Source: Actinoplanes ianthinogenes (GTDB lineage: Bacteria > Actinomycetota > Actinomycetes > Mycobacteriales > Micromonosporaceae). Taken from it: a stretch of DNA of 64,000 bases. Numbering within the stretch: position 1 is the first letter of the stretch; the number at the start of each line of letters is the position of its first letter. Location: assembly GCF_018324205.1 (NCBI RefSeq), contig NZ_AP023356.1, positions 6,697,501-6,761,500 on the forward strand, given 5' to 3'. The notes under the pieces were generated by a model, which saw nothing but the letters and a program-made list of their open reading frames with translations, was not told the DNA's origin and ran no database searches. Below are positions 55,646 through 63,907 of the stretch, one piece after another. Made by a program: the position numbers and the translations under genes.

Positions 55646-57760
55646 TCAGTTGCCGGTCGTGTGACCGGTGATCTCGCCGACCCGGGCCAGCGAGGCGTTG
55701 GCCTTGGCGACGACGTTGTCAGCGGTGAAGCCGAACTGCTCGAAGAGGATCTTGGCGGGCGCGCTGGCGCCGTAGTGCTCGATGCTGACGGCCTCGCCGG
55801 AGTCGCCGAGAATCCGGTCCCAGCTCATCCGGATACCCGCTTCGACGGTGACCCGAGCCTTCACCCCGTTCGGAATGACCTCCTGCTGGTAGGCCACCGG
55901 CTGCTGGAAGAACCACTCCTGGCAGGGCATCGAGACGACGCGGGTCGGGGTGCCCTGTGCCTCCAGGCGCTCCTGCGCGGTGAGCGCGATCGCCACCTCG
56001 GAGCCGCTGGCGATCAGGATCACCTTGGGGGCGCTGTTCGACGCCTCGGAGAGGATGTAGCCGCCCTTGAGGGTGCCCTCGGCCGACGCGTACTTGGTGC
56101 GGTCGACGACCGGCAGGTTCTGCCGGGACAGCGCGAGCGCGGTGGGGCGGTCGGTGTGCTCCAGGGCGCCGCGCCACGCGTACGCGGTCTCGTTGGCGTC
56201 GGCCGGGCGGACCACGTCGAGGCCGACGATGGCGCGCAGCGCGGTCAGCGTCTCGATCGGCTGGTGCGTCGGGCCGTCCTCGCCCAGGCCGATCGAGTCG
56301 TGCGTCCACACGAAGGTGACCGGCAGCTTCATCAGCGCGGAGAGCCGGACGGCGCCGCGCATGTAGTCGCTGAAGACCAGGAAGGTGCCGCCGTACGGCC
56401 GGGTGCCGCCGTGCACCGCGATGCCGTTGAGGATCGAGCCCATGCCGTGCTCACGGATGCCGAAGTGCAGCGTGCGGCCGTACTCGTGACCGGGGAACTC
56501 CTTGGTCGCGTACTCCGCCGGGATGAAGGAGGGCTCGCCCTTCATCGTGGTGTTGTTGCTCTCCGCCAGGTCGGCCGAGCCGCCCCAGAGCTCGGGGAGC
56601 ACCGGCGCCAGCGCCTCCAGGATCTTGCCGGACGCGGCGCGGGTGGCCAGGCCCTTCTCGTCGGCCGGGAACTCGGGCAGCGCGTTGTGCCAGCCCTCCG
56701 GCAGGCTGCGGGTGCTCAGCCGGTCGAAGAGCGCCTTGCCCTCGGCGTTGCCGGCCGCCCAGGCGTCGAACGCCTGCTGCCACTCGGCGTGCGCCGCCTT
56801 GCCGCGCTCGATCGCCTGCTGCGCGTGCTTGACGACCTCGTCGTCGATCGCGAACGGCTCGTCGGCGAAGCCGAGCAGCGCCTTGGTGGCGGTGATCTCG
56901 TCCTTGCCCAGCGCCGAGCCGTGGATCTTGCCAGTGTTCTGCTTCTTCGGGGCCGGCCAGCCGATGATCGTCTTGAGGACGATGAAGGACGGCTTGTCGG
57001 TCACCGCCTTGGCGGCCTGGATCGCGTTCCAGAGCGCCTCGACGTCCTCGACGTAGGGCTCCGAGCCGGACCAGTCGACCGTCTGGACGTGCCAGCCGTA
57101 CGCCTCGTAGCGCGCGCCGACGTCCTCGGACTTGGCGATCCGGGTGTCGTCCTCGATGGAGATCTGGTTGTCGTCGTAGATCACCGTGAGGTTGCCCAGC
57201 TTCTGCACCGAGGCGATCGCGCTGGACTCGTGGCTGACGCCCTCCTCGATGTCGCCGTCCGAGGCGATCGCGTAGACGTGGTGGTCGAACGGCGACTGAC
57301 CGGGGGCGGCGTCCGGGTCGAACAGACCGCGCTCGCGGCGGGCGGCCATGGCCATGCCGATCGCGTTGCCGATGCCCTGGCCGAGCGGCCCGGTGGTGAT
57401 CTCCACACCGGGGGTGTGCCCGTACTCCGGGTGACCCGGGGTCAGCGAGTCCCACTGCCGCAGCGACTTCAGGTCGTCCAGCGACAGGCTGTAGCCACTG
57501 AGGAAGAGCTGAATGTAGAGGGTGAGGCTGGAGTGACCGCAGGACAGCACGAACCGGTCGCGGCCCGCCCAGTGCGGGTCGGTCGGGTCGTGCCGCAAGA
57601 CACGGTTGAACAGCAGGTAGGCGGCCGGAGCCAGGCTCATGGCCGTGCCGGGGTGGCCGTTGCCGGCCTTCTCGACGGCATCCATGGCCAGCACCCGCAC
57701 TGTGTCGACCGCCTTGCGGTCGAGGTCGGACCAATTGAGAGCAGGATCTGTGGCACCCAC
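55646..57760 (-). CDS. tkt: Transketolase
   Basis: This 704-residue thiamine-diphosphate enzyme of the non-oxidative pentose-phosphate pathway has AGNGHPGTAMSLAP near the start and the TPP-binding ASDGDIEEGVSHES with the later NQISIEDD. The pyrimidine domain carries FGIREHGMGSILNGIA and THDSIGLGEDGPTHQPIE. The GTG start at 57760 matches the family N-terminus and has GAGGAG about 12 nt upstream. It is first in the pentose-phosphate block and diverges from ctaB. Confidence 0.96.
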   Translation of the reverse strand: MGATDPALNWSDLDRKAVDTVRVLAMDAVEKAGNGHPGTAMSLAPAAYLLFNRVLRHDPTDPHWAGRDRFVLSCGHSSLTLYIQLFLSGYSLSLDDLKSLRQWDSLTPGHPEYGHTPGVEITTGPLGQGIGNAIGMAMAARRERGLFDPDAAPGQSPFDHHVYAIASDGDIEEGVSHESSAIASVQKLGNLTVIYDDNQISIEDDTRIAKSEDVGARYEAYGWHVQTVDWSGSEPYVEDVEALWNAIQAAKAVTDKPSFIVLKTIIGWPAPKKQNTGKIHGSALGKDEITATKALLGFADEPFAIDDEVVKHAQQAIERGKAAHAEWQQAFDAWAAGNAEGKALFDRLSTRSLPEGWHNALPEFPADEKGLATRAASGKILEALAPVLPELWGGSADLAESNNTTMKGEPSFIPAEYATKEFPGHEYGRTLHFGIREHGMGSILNGIAVHGGTRPYGGTFLVFSDYMRGAVRLSALMKLPVTFVWTHDSIGLGEDGPTHQPIETLTALRAIVGLDVVRPADANETAYAWRGALEHTDRPTALALSRQNLPVVDRTKYASAEGTLKGGYILSEASNSAPKVILIASGSEVAIALTAQERLEAQGTPTRVVSMPCQEWFFQQPVAYQQEVIPNGVKARVTVEAGIRMSWDRILGDSGEAVSIEHYGASAPAKILFEQFGFTADNVVAKANASLARVGEITGHTTGN

Positions 57761-58022
57761 GTCTGTTGTGCTCCTCGGGCAGGATTGTGGAACCCTTTTC
57801 GGCTTGACCCTATCCAGTAGGCCTAAACGTCTGCGCAGCGAACGGCACAGGTGCATACGCTGTGAGCGGACACACGGTTGAAGGGTGTGACGGCGTCCAC
57901 CCGTGCCGGGTGGCCCGAGCAGCGGAGACGGTGGCGCGTAGGCTGTCCGGGCGGCCTGGCCGGGTTGATCTCCATCCGGCAGGTGGCCGCGAGTTGGTCC
58001 AAATGCCGGAAGGTGGCTGTCC
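57761..58022. promoter_or_regulatory. Divergent tkt/ctaB promoter region
   Basis: The 262-nt gap between two divergent genes has to hold both promoters. On the minus strand TAGGGT (57807-57812) is a plausible -10 for tkt. No convincing ctaB promoter is visible. I see no dyad longer than 7 bp. Confidence 0.35.
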
Positions 58023-58985
58023 GTGAGCATGATCACCGAGCGTTCCGTCAAGCGGCGGTCGCCCGGCGTGGCGGAGCCCGCGCCACGCGAGGAAGCGCGT
58101 CGCGGCCGGATGGCGGTGTTCCGGGGTTACCTGTCGCTGACCAAGCCGGCCATCGTCGAGCTGCTGCTGGTCACCACGGTGCCGACGATGATGCTCGCCG
58201 CCGGCGGCTGGCCTGACCTGGTCACCTTCTTCGCGGTGCTGGTCGGCGGCGCGCTGGCGGGCGGCGCGGCGAGCGCGCTCAACTGCTACATCGACCGCGA
58301 CATCGACGTGCTGATGAAGCGGACCAAGCGGCGGCCGCTGCCCACCCACCAGATCACTCCGCGCGCGGTGCTGATCTTCGGGCTGACCCTCGCGGTGGTC
58401 TCGGTGGTGCTGATGGCAGTGCTGACCAACTGGCTGGCGACCGCGCTCACCGCGTTCTCGATCTTCTACTACGACGTGATCTACACGCTCTGGCTGAAGC
58501 GGCGCACCCCGGCCAACACGTTCTGGGGCGGCGTCTGCGGGGCGGCCCCGGTGGTCATCGGCTGGGCCGCGGTGACCGGATCGATCGCCCCGATGGGGTG
58601 GGCGCTGTTCGCAGTCGTCTTCTTCTGGCAAATGCCGCATTTCTACGCATTGGCCATCAAGTACAGGGACGACTATGCGCGGGCGGGCGTTCCGATGCTC
58701 CCCGTGGTGCGCTCGGCCGCCCGGGTGAACTTCGAGATCCTGCTTTACACGGTGCTCACCGTGGCGTTCTCGCTGATCGCCTGGCCGCTCGGCCGCGACC
58801 TGGGGCTGGGCTGGATCTACGGCGTGGCCGCGGTGCTCACCGGCGCGCTCTTCCTCGGCGAGTCGATCCGGCTGGTCCACCAGACCCGCAACGGCGGTCT
58901 GGTGAAGCCGATGCGCCTGTTCCAGCTCTCGATCACGTACCTGACGCTGCTCTTCATGGCCATCGCGGTCGATGCGCTGATCTGA
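58023..58985 (+). CDS. ctaB: Protoheme IX farnesyltransferase (heme O synthase)
   Basis: This 320-residue UbiA-family prenyltransferase with about nine spans attaches farnesyl to heme B, the first step to heme A for cytochrome oxidase. Its Asp-rich prenyl-diphosphate motifs are NCYIDRDIDVLMKRTKRRPLP (N and D spaced as in NxxxDxxxD) and the second-loop YRDDYARAGVPMLP. A hydrophilic N-terminus of about 30 residues precedes. The start is GTG. The partner ctaA lies 4 kb away on the opposite strand. Confidence 0.95.
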   Translation: MSMITERSVKRRSPGVAEPAPREEARRGRMAVFRGYLSLTKPAIVELLLVTTVPTMMLAAGGWPDLVTFFAVLVGGALAGGAASALNCYIDRDIDVLMKRTKRRPLPTHQITPRAVLIFGLTLAVVSVVLMAVLTNWLATALTAFSIFYYDVIYTLWLKRRTPANTFWGGVCGAAPVVIGWAAVTGSIAPMGWALFAVVFFWQMPHFYALAIKYRDDYARAGVPMLPVVRSAARVNFEILLYTVLTVAFSLIAWPLGRDLGLGWIYGVAAVLTGALFLGESIRLVHQTRNGGLVKPMRLFQLSITYLTLLFMAIAVDALI

Positions 58986-59211
58986 GGTTGCGTTAAGTCA
59001 GCGGAGTAACGGGCATGTCGCACACGATGCCCGGATTGTGACCAGTGTCAACTACTGTCTGTCACTCGATAGGCGGATTCTAGCTACCTCGCAATTCGGG
59101 CGTAATTGGTGCATAACTATACGCCGAGCGCGGAAACCTGCTGGTAACTCCAATCACAAAAGCGCTCCGGAGTACCCCGTTGCACGTCGCTGATTGCTTA
59201 GGCTGCGGGGC

Positions 59212-59505
59212 ATGGCAGAAGGTTCCGTAATGACGCTGACCTCCGAGATCAAGTCTTTCGCCGCCGGGCACGGCGGCGCCAAGGCGGTCATCGAGTACGT
59301 CGGTAAGCGCGGCGCCCGCATCGTCCTGGTCGGTGAGGACGGCGAGTGGTCCGACCAGTTCGCCCAGGACACCGGCGTTGCCCGGGAGGCCTGCGAGCAC
59401 GCCGGCGTCCAGGTGGAGAACGAGTGGGAGCGCGAGCTCCTGGAGCAGATGCGTCCCAGCAACGACCTGTGGCGGTCGATGGCGCGCCGGAGCATGGCCC
59501 GCTGA
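59212..59505 (+). CDS. Small conserved protein of unknown function, coupled to an ATP-grasp enzyme
   Basis: This 97-residue soluble protein reads like a small alpha/beta fold. It begins MAEGSVMTLTSEIKSFAAGHGGAKAVIEYVG (in pieces), continues RIVLVGEDGEWSDQFAQDTGVAREAC and ends EQMRPSNDLWRSMARRS. TAGGCT at 59199-59204 ends 7 nt before the ATG, so the mRNA is probably leaderless; an ATG at 59230 is an alternative start. The stop overlaps the next start in TGATG. I do not recognise the family. Confidence 0.7.
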   Translation: MAEGSVMTLTSEIKSFAAGHGGAKAVIEYVGKRGARIVLVGEDGEWSDQFAQDTGVAREACEHAGVQVENEWERELLEQMRPSNDLWRSMARRSMAR

Positions 59506-60386
59506 TGCCCACCCCGGACGCCCGGGTCGCCCTGGTCACCTGCGCCCACTTCCCCGACCTCTGGGAGGACGACCACCCGCTGCGCGACGCGCTGCTCGCG
59601 CGCGGGGTGGCCGTCGAGGTGCTGCGCTGGGACGACGCGGACGCCGACTGGTCGCGGTTCGACCTCACCGTGATCCGCTCGCCGTGGGATTACGTCGCCC
59701 GCCACGAGCAGTTCGTGGCCTGGGCGCAGACCGTCCCCCGCCTGGCGAACCCGGGCGACATCGTCGCCTGGAACACCGACAAGCGTTACCTCGGCGAGCT
59801 CGCCGCGGCCGGTGTCCCGGTCATCCCGACCGACTTCGTCGCCCCGGGGGAGACCTGGTCCCCACCGGACGAGGGGGAGTGGGTGGTCAAGCCGACCGTC
59901 TCGGCCGGCAGCCAGGACACCGCCCGCTACACCCTCCCGGAGCAGCTCGACGGCGCCCGGGCCCACGTCGCCCGGCTCGTCGCCGACGGCCGCACCGCGA
60001 TGGTCCAGCCGTACCTGTCCGCCGTCGCCACCGCCGGCGAGACCGCGCTGCTCTGCTTCCCGGACGAGTCCGGCGAGCTGAGCTTCAGCCACGCCATCCG
60101 CAAGGGCCCGATGCTGCGGCAGTCCGGCGAGCACGCGATCGAGGTGGGCAGCGAGGAGATCACCCCGCGCACCCCGTCCGAGGCCGAGCTGGACGTCGCC
60201 CGCCAGGTCCTGGCCGCCGTCCCGGGCGGCGCGAAACGCCTGCTCTACGCCCGGGTCGACGTCATCCCGGGCCCGGACGGCGCACCACAGATGATCGAGC
60301 TGGAGCTCACCGAGCCGGCCCTGTTCCTCCGCACCGCCCCCGGCGCCGCCGACCGCCTCGCCGACGCCATCCTGGCTCGCCTCTGA
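59505..60386 (+). CDS. ATP-grasp domain protein
   Basis: This 293-residue protein has the ATP-grasp layout: an N-terminal domain (VALVTCAHFPDLWEDDHPL; FDLTVIRSPWDYVARHEQF), then the ATP-binding part with EWVVKPTVSAGSQDTAR (Lys and Gly-rich loop, about residues 125-141). MVQPYLSAVATAGETALLCF follows, and the metal-binding end is RLLYARVDVIPGPDGAPQMIELELTEPALFL, whose acids match the Mg sites of the family. It probably joins a carboxylate to an amine or similar nucleophile. It is coupled to the small unknown protein upstream. The product is unknown. Confidence 0.82.
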   Translation: MPTPDARVALVTCAHFPDLWEDDHPLRDALLARGVAVEVLRWDDADADWSRFDLTVIRSPWDYVARHEQFVAWAQTVPRLANPGDIVAWNTDKRYLGELAAAGVPVIPTDFVAPGETWSPPDEGEWVVKPTVSAGSQDTARYTLPEQLDGARAHVARLVADGRTAMVQPYLSAVATAGETALLCFPDESGELSFSHAIRKGPMLRQSGEHAIEVGSEEITPRTPSEAELDVARQVLAAVPGGAKRLLYARVDVIPGPDGAPQMIELELTEPALFLRTAPGAADRLADAILARL

Positions 60387-60405
60387 CCCCACCCCTGCGA
60401 ACACC

Positions 60406-60440
60406 CGGGCCGCGACTGGAGTCGCGGCCCGCTTCGTTTC
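60406..60440 (+). terminator. Intrinsic terminator after the ATP-grasp gene
   Basis: CGGGCCGCGACT and AGTCGCGGCCCG form a 12-bp perfect stem with a 2-nt loop, followed by a T-rich tail (CTTCGTTTCTTTC). It runs into a TTTCAGTACGCCC variant of the dispersed word. Confidence 0.88.
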
Positions 60441-60599
60441 TTTCAGTACGCCCACGGCCGGCCTTCCGCCACGGTCGGCCCCGGGAGGCGAGCCCGCCTC
60501 GTCGAGTTACCCCGGGCCGCCCCGCTGCTGTGGCTGGTGCGAAAGGTGCGCCGGGCCGTTTCTCTGGTGATCGGTCTCGCCGGCCTGCGGCGGGTCACG

Positions 60600-60930
60600 G
60601 TCGGTCGTGCCGGACCAGCGGCTGCCGGCCGCGGGTGTGGCTCCGAGTTGTGGTCGGTCGCGGCTGAGGCCTGTCAGAACGTTGCTGCTCACGGTGGTGG
60701 CTGCGGTCGCGGTTGATGGTGGGTCGCGGCGGAGGTCTGTCAGGGCGGGGTCGCCGGCCGTGGTTGTGGCTGCCGGTTGTGGTCGATGGTGGGTCGCGGC
60801 TGAGGCGTGTCGGGTCGTTGCTGCTCACGGTTGTGGCTGCCGGTCGCGGTTGATGGTGGGCCGCGGCTGAGCTGTGTCAGGGCGGGGTCGCCGGCCGTGG
60901 TTGTGGCTGCCGGTTGTGGTCGGTGGCGGA
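60600..60930. repeat. Tandem 136-137-bp repeat, about two and a half copies
   Basis: GTTGCTGCTCACGG recurs at 60681 and 60817, and CAGGGCGGGGTCGCCGGCC recurs at 60741 and 60878. The spacing is therefore 136-137 bp. Subunits (GGTTGATGGTGGGTCGCGGC, TGGTTGTGGCTGCCGG) repeat inside each unit. There is no supported gene. Confidence 0.75.
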
Positions 60931-61108
60931 GGCGTGTCCGACCGGGGAATCGCTGGTCACGGGTCGCGGCCGCCGGTCCTCGCCCGCGGACCATCTGGTC
61001 GGTGCAGGCCCGTGGCCGGTCACGGTCCGCACCCGCTCCGGATCGCGTCCGGCTATTCCGGTACGGCCGGCACCCTGCCCCGGCGGCGCCTCGCCGTCGT
61101 CGATCCCC

Positions 61109-61786
61109 GGCTGGTCCTGGTGGCCCTATTGGGGTCGGGGTTGGGGCGGTGGGGTCCAGCCGGGTGGTTGGGCTGGTGGTGTCGGCTGGGAGTGGGTGTG
61201 GGGTGCGGCGTGGTGGTGGCGGCTGGTCCTGGTGGCCCTTTCGGGTTGGGGATAGGGCGGTGGGGGCCAGCTCGGTGGTGGTGGCTGGTCCTGGTGGCCC
61301 TTTCGGGGTCGGGGTTGGGGCGGTGGGGGCCAGCTCGGTGGTGGTGGCTGGTCCTGGTGGCCCTTTCGGGGTCGGGGTTGGGGCGGTGGGGGCCAGCTCG
61401 GTGGTGGTGGCTGGTCCTGGTGGCCCTTTCGGGGTCGGGGTTGGGGCGGTGGGGGCCAGCCTGGTGGTGGTGGCTGGTCCTGGTGGCCCTTTCGGGGTCG
61501 GGGTTGGGGCGGTGGGGGCCAGCCTGGTGGTGGTGGCTGGTCCTGGTGGCCCTTTCGGGGTCGGGGTTGGGGCGGTGGGGGCCAGCCTGGTGGTGGTGGC
61601 TGGTCCTGGTGGCCCTTTCGGGGTCGGGGTTGGGGCGGTGGGGGCCAGCCTGGTGGTGGCGGCTGGTCCTGGTGGCCCTTTCGGGGTCGGGGATAGGGCG
61701 GTGGGGGCCAGCCCGGTGGTGGTGGCTGGTCCTGGTGGCCCTATCGGGGCCGGGGATAGGGCGGTGGGGACCAGCCCGGTGGTCGC
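61109..61786. repeat. 63-bp palindromic tandem repeat array B (about 10 units)
   Basis: Units begin GGCTGGTCCTGGTGGCCC at 61109 (degenerate), 61221, 61283, 61346, 61409, 61472, 61535, 61598, 61661 and 61724; seven of the intervals are exactly 63 bp. Each ends with GGGGCCAGCC or GGGACCAGCC, complementary to its start. The outer units keep the inner palindrome GGCCCTATC...GATAGGGC, while the middle units have lost it (GTTGGGGC). The array lies between the convergent ATP-grasp gene and ctaA. Because 63 is divisible by three, several reading frames stay open across it. Confidence 0.9.
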
Positions 61787-62108
61787 GCCTGGTCGTATCG
61801 GGAGCCCGGGATGGGGCTGTCCCGAACCCGGCTGCCGCCATCTGTTCGGGACTGGGCTGCCGCCATCTGGTCGGGACCGGGCTGCCGCCGCCTGTCCCGA
61901 AGCCGGCTACCACCGTGACGACCGGGCGGCTGGGCAGGTCATGGAAGGCAGGTGGGCAGGGCGCTGTTCGAGTACCGCGACGGGCTGATGGAGGTCGCGT
62001 CGCTGTGAACCACTCGCCGGCGGAGTCAGGGGACTCCGAGAAGGCGGGGAGTGTGGCTCCGGGCGTACCGGAAAGGGGTTTGCCTGATGGGGCGGCCGGC
62101 AGGGCTCG
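61787..62108. other. Gene-free tail of the repeat region
   Basis: There is a short three-fold repeat of CTGCCGCCATCTG or CTGCCGCC near 61830-61900 and a copy of the dispersed word at 62057-62076 (CTCCGGGCGTACCGGAAAGG). I see no gene. Confidence 0.5.
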
Positions 62109-63074
62109 TCAGGCGGTGGGCACGGGCTCCGGGGCCGGGGACGACGATGCCGGGACCTGGTCGGCTGGGCTGAGGGACGGGCGCTCGCGTAGGGACCAGA
62201 GGACGCCGAGGGTGCCCCACCAGACCAGGCCGGCGCCGAGCATGTGGGCGGCGACCAGGATCACCGGGAGGTGGGTGAAGTACTGGACGAAGCCGATCAG
62301 GCCCTGCCCGAGCTCGACCGCGATCAGGACCAAAGCGGCGCGGGCCGCGGCCGGCGGGGCCGGGACCGCGCGGAGGGCGAACCACAGCGCCACCGAGAGG
62401 CCGATCAGCAGGAACACCAGGTCGGCGTGGACCTGGGAGATCGCGGCCGGGTCGAGGCCGTTGCGCTTGGCGCCGCGGTCGCCGGAGTGCGGGCCGCTGC
62501 CGGTGACCACCACGCCGGCCGCGACCACGGCGAGGCCGGCCAGCGCGGTCAGCCGGCCCAGGGTGCGCAGCGGCGCCGGGACCAGGGAGCGCGGCGCGCC
62601 GTCGCCCTCGTCGATGCGGCGCCAGAACGCGTAGGCCACCGAGATCAGCGCGATGGAGAGCAGGAAGTGCAGGCCGACGACCCACGGGTTGAGGTGGGTC
62701 AGCACGGTGATGCCGCCGACCACGCCCTGCATCGGGATGCCGAGGCCGACCGCGACCGACAGCCGGACCAGCGAGCGGCGGCGGGGGCGGCCGAGCGCGC
62801 CGAGGAAGCAGGCGATGGCGAGCGCGGCCAGCACGAACGTGAGCAGCCGGTTGCCGAACTCGATGACGCCGTGCACGCCCATGGCGGCGGTCGTCGTGTA
62901 GGACTCGTCGGTGCACCGCGGCCAGGTCGGGCAGCCGAGGCCGGAGTCGGTGAGCCGGACCGCCGCGCCGGTGACGATCAGCGCGACGTTGGCGACCAGG
63001 GACGCCAAGGCCAGAGGGCGCAACCACGCGGCGAACGGGCGGAACAGCGGCTCGAAGGACTTCACCCGTGGCAT
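62109..63074 (-). CDS. ctaA: Heme A synthase (cytochrome oxidase assembly)
   Basis: This 321-residue protein with eight spans belongs to the CtaA/COX15 family and oxidises the heme O methyl group to heme A. It has VTGAAVRLTDSGLGCPTWPRC (with the conserved cysteine pair of the first loop) and HGVIEFGNRLLTF. LTHLNPWVVGLHFLLS comes next, and second-half counterparts QVHADLVFLLIGL and VAAHMLGAGLVWWG carry the other heme-ligand histidines. The Pro/Ser-rich C-terminus is cytoplasmic. The start is an ATG; the sufR gene diverges 107 nt away. Confidence 0.95.
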   Translation of the reverse strand: MPRVKSFEPLFRPFAAWLRPLALASLVANVALIVTGAAVRLTDSGLGCPTWPRCTDESYTTTAAMGVHGVIEFGNRLLTFVLAALAIACFLGALGRPRRRSLVRLSVAVGLGIPMQGVVGGITVLTHLNPWVVGLHFLLSIALISVAYAFWRRIDEGDGAPRSLVPAPLRTLGRLTALAGLAVVAAGVVVTGSGPHSGDRGAKRNGLDPAAISQVHADLVFLLIGLSVALWFALRAVPAPPAAARAALVLIAVELGQGLIGFVQYFTHLPVILVAAHMLGAGLVWWGTLGVLWSLRERPSLSPADQVPASSSPAPEPVPTA

Positions 63075-63145
63075 CGTACGCTCGAATTTGATCTTGAAAG
63101 GAGGCGTCCCCGGCGGCCGGTGTGATGGATCACCCGGGGATCGGT

Positions 63146-63174
63146 TTGCAGGCTCCGGAGGAAATACGTAACGT
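63146..63174 (+). promoter_or_regulatory. sufR-suf operon promoter with a dyad over the -10
   Basis: TTGCAG and TAACGT are 17 nt apart. The -10 ends 7 nt before the GTG at 63182, predicting a leaderless mRNA. ACGT-A-ACGT (63166-63174) covers the -10 and is a candidate SufR site. Confidence 0.6.
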
Positions 63175-63181
63175 TGCCGTA

Positions 63182-63907
63182 GTGAAAAACGTGGTGCAGC
63201 TCGGAGACGGTGCGGTGGCGACAGCCGCCGCGTCGGACGGCCGCACCCGTGACCGGGTCGCCCAGTTGTTGCTGGAGCGCGGCGCGGCCACCGCGGCCGA
63301 GCTCGGCGCCTGCCTCGGCCTGAGCCCCGCGGCGATCCGCAAGCACCTGGACGCGATGCTCTCCGACGGCCTCGTCGAGACCCGCGAGGTGCGGCGCACC
63401 GGCCCGCGCGGCCGCGGCCGCCCGGCCAAGGCGTTCGTGCTCACCGCCGCCGCCCGGGAGAGCTTCCCGCACCACTATGACAACATCGCCGCCGCGGCCC
63501 TGCGCTGGATCGCCCAGCAGCACGGGCCGGAGGCGGTCAGCGCGTTCGCCGGCGCGCAGATCCAGGCCCTGGAGGATCGCTGCCGCACGGCCATGCAGGA
63601 GGCCGGCGCCGATCCGATCGCCCGGGCGGAGGCGCTCGCCGACGCGCTGACCGCGGAGGGCTACGCTGCCAGCGCGACCACGATCGCGTCCGGCGGACAG
63701 TTGTGCCAGCACCACTGCCCGGTGGCCCACGTGGCTGCCGAGTTCCCTCAGCTGTGCGACGCCGAGACCGAAGTCATCTCCCGGCTCATCGGCACTCACG
63801 TGCAGCGCCTCGCCACCATCGCGCACGGCGACGGGGTGTGCACCACGCACATCCCCAGCCGCACGCACACCACTGCCACCACGGTTAGGACAGATAGTCA
63901 TGACTGA
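63182..63907 (+). CDS. sufR: Iron-sulfur operon repressor SufR
   Basis: This 241-residue regulator of the suf operon has an N-terminal winged helix (DRVAQLLLERGAATAAELGACLGLSPAAIRKHLDAM; wing GPRGRGRPAKAF). A C-terminal [Fe-S] sensor has cysteines C175, C179, C192 and C220 (CQHHC, PQLCDAE, DGVCTTH). SufR with a cluster represses suf; loss of the cluster derepresses. The GTG at 63182 fits the promoter; an upstream frame to 63122 is rejected. It overlaps sufB by 8 bp, so it is the first gene of the operon it controls. Confidence 0.93.
   Translation: MKNVVQLGDGAVATAAASDGRTRDRVAQLLLERGAATAAELGACLGLSPAAIRKHLDAMLSDGLVETREVRRTGPRGRGRPAKAFVLTAAARESFPHHYDNIAAAALRWIAQQHGPEAVSAFAGAQIQALEDRCRTAMQEAGADPIARAEALADALTAEGYAASATTIASGGQLCQHHCPVAHVAAEFPQLCDAETEVISRLIGTHVQRLATIAHGDGVCTTHIPSRTHTTATTVRTDSHD

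Noticed and set aside
61109..61786. CRISPR array
   Set aside because: The units are contiguous 63-bp tandem copies without unique spacers, and no cas genes are near.
60874..62634. Very long open frames over array B (for example one with 21-residue repeats rich in VLVALSGSG, and one on the other strand rich in His and Pro)
   Set aside because: A 63-bp period without stops keeps several frames open on both strands. There is no ribosome site, promoter or normal codon bias, and the frames run into ctaA. The DNA-level palindrome explains the conservation better.
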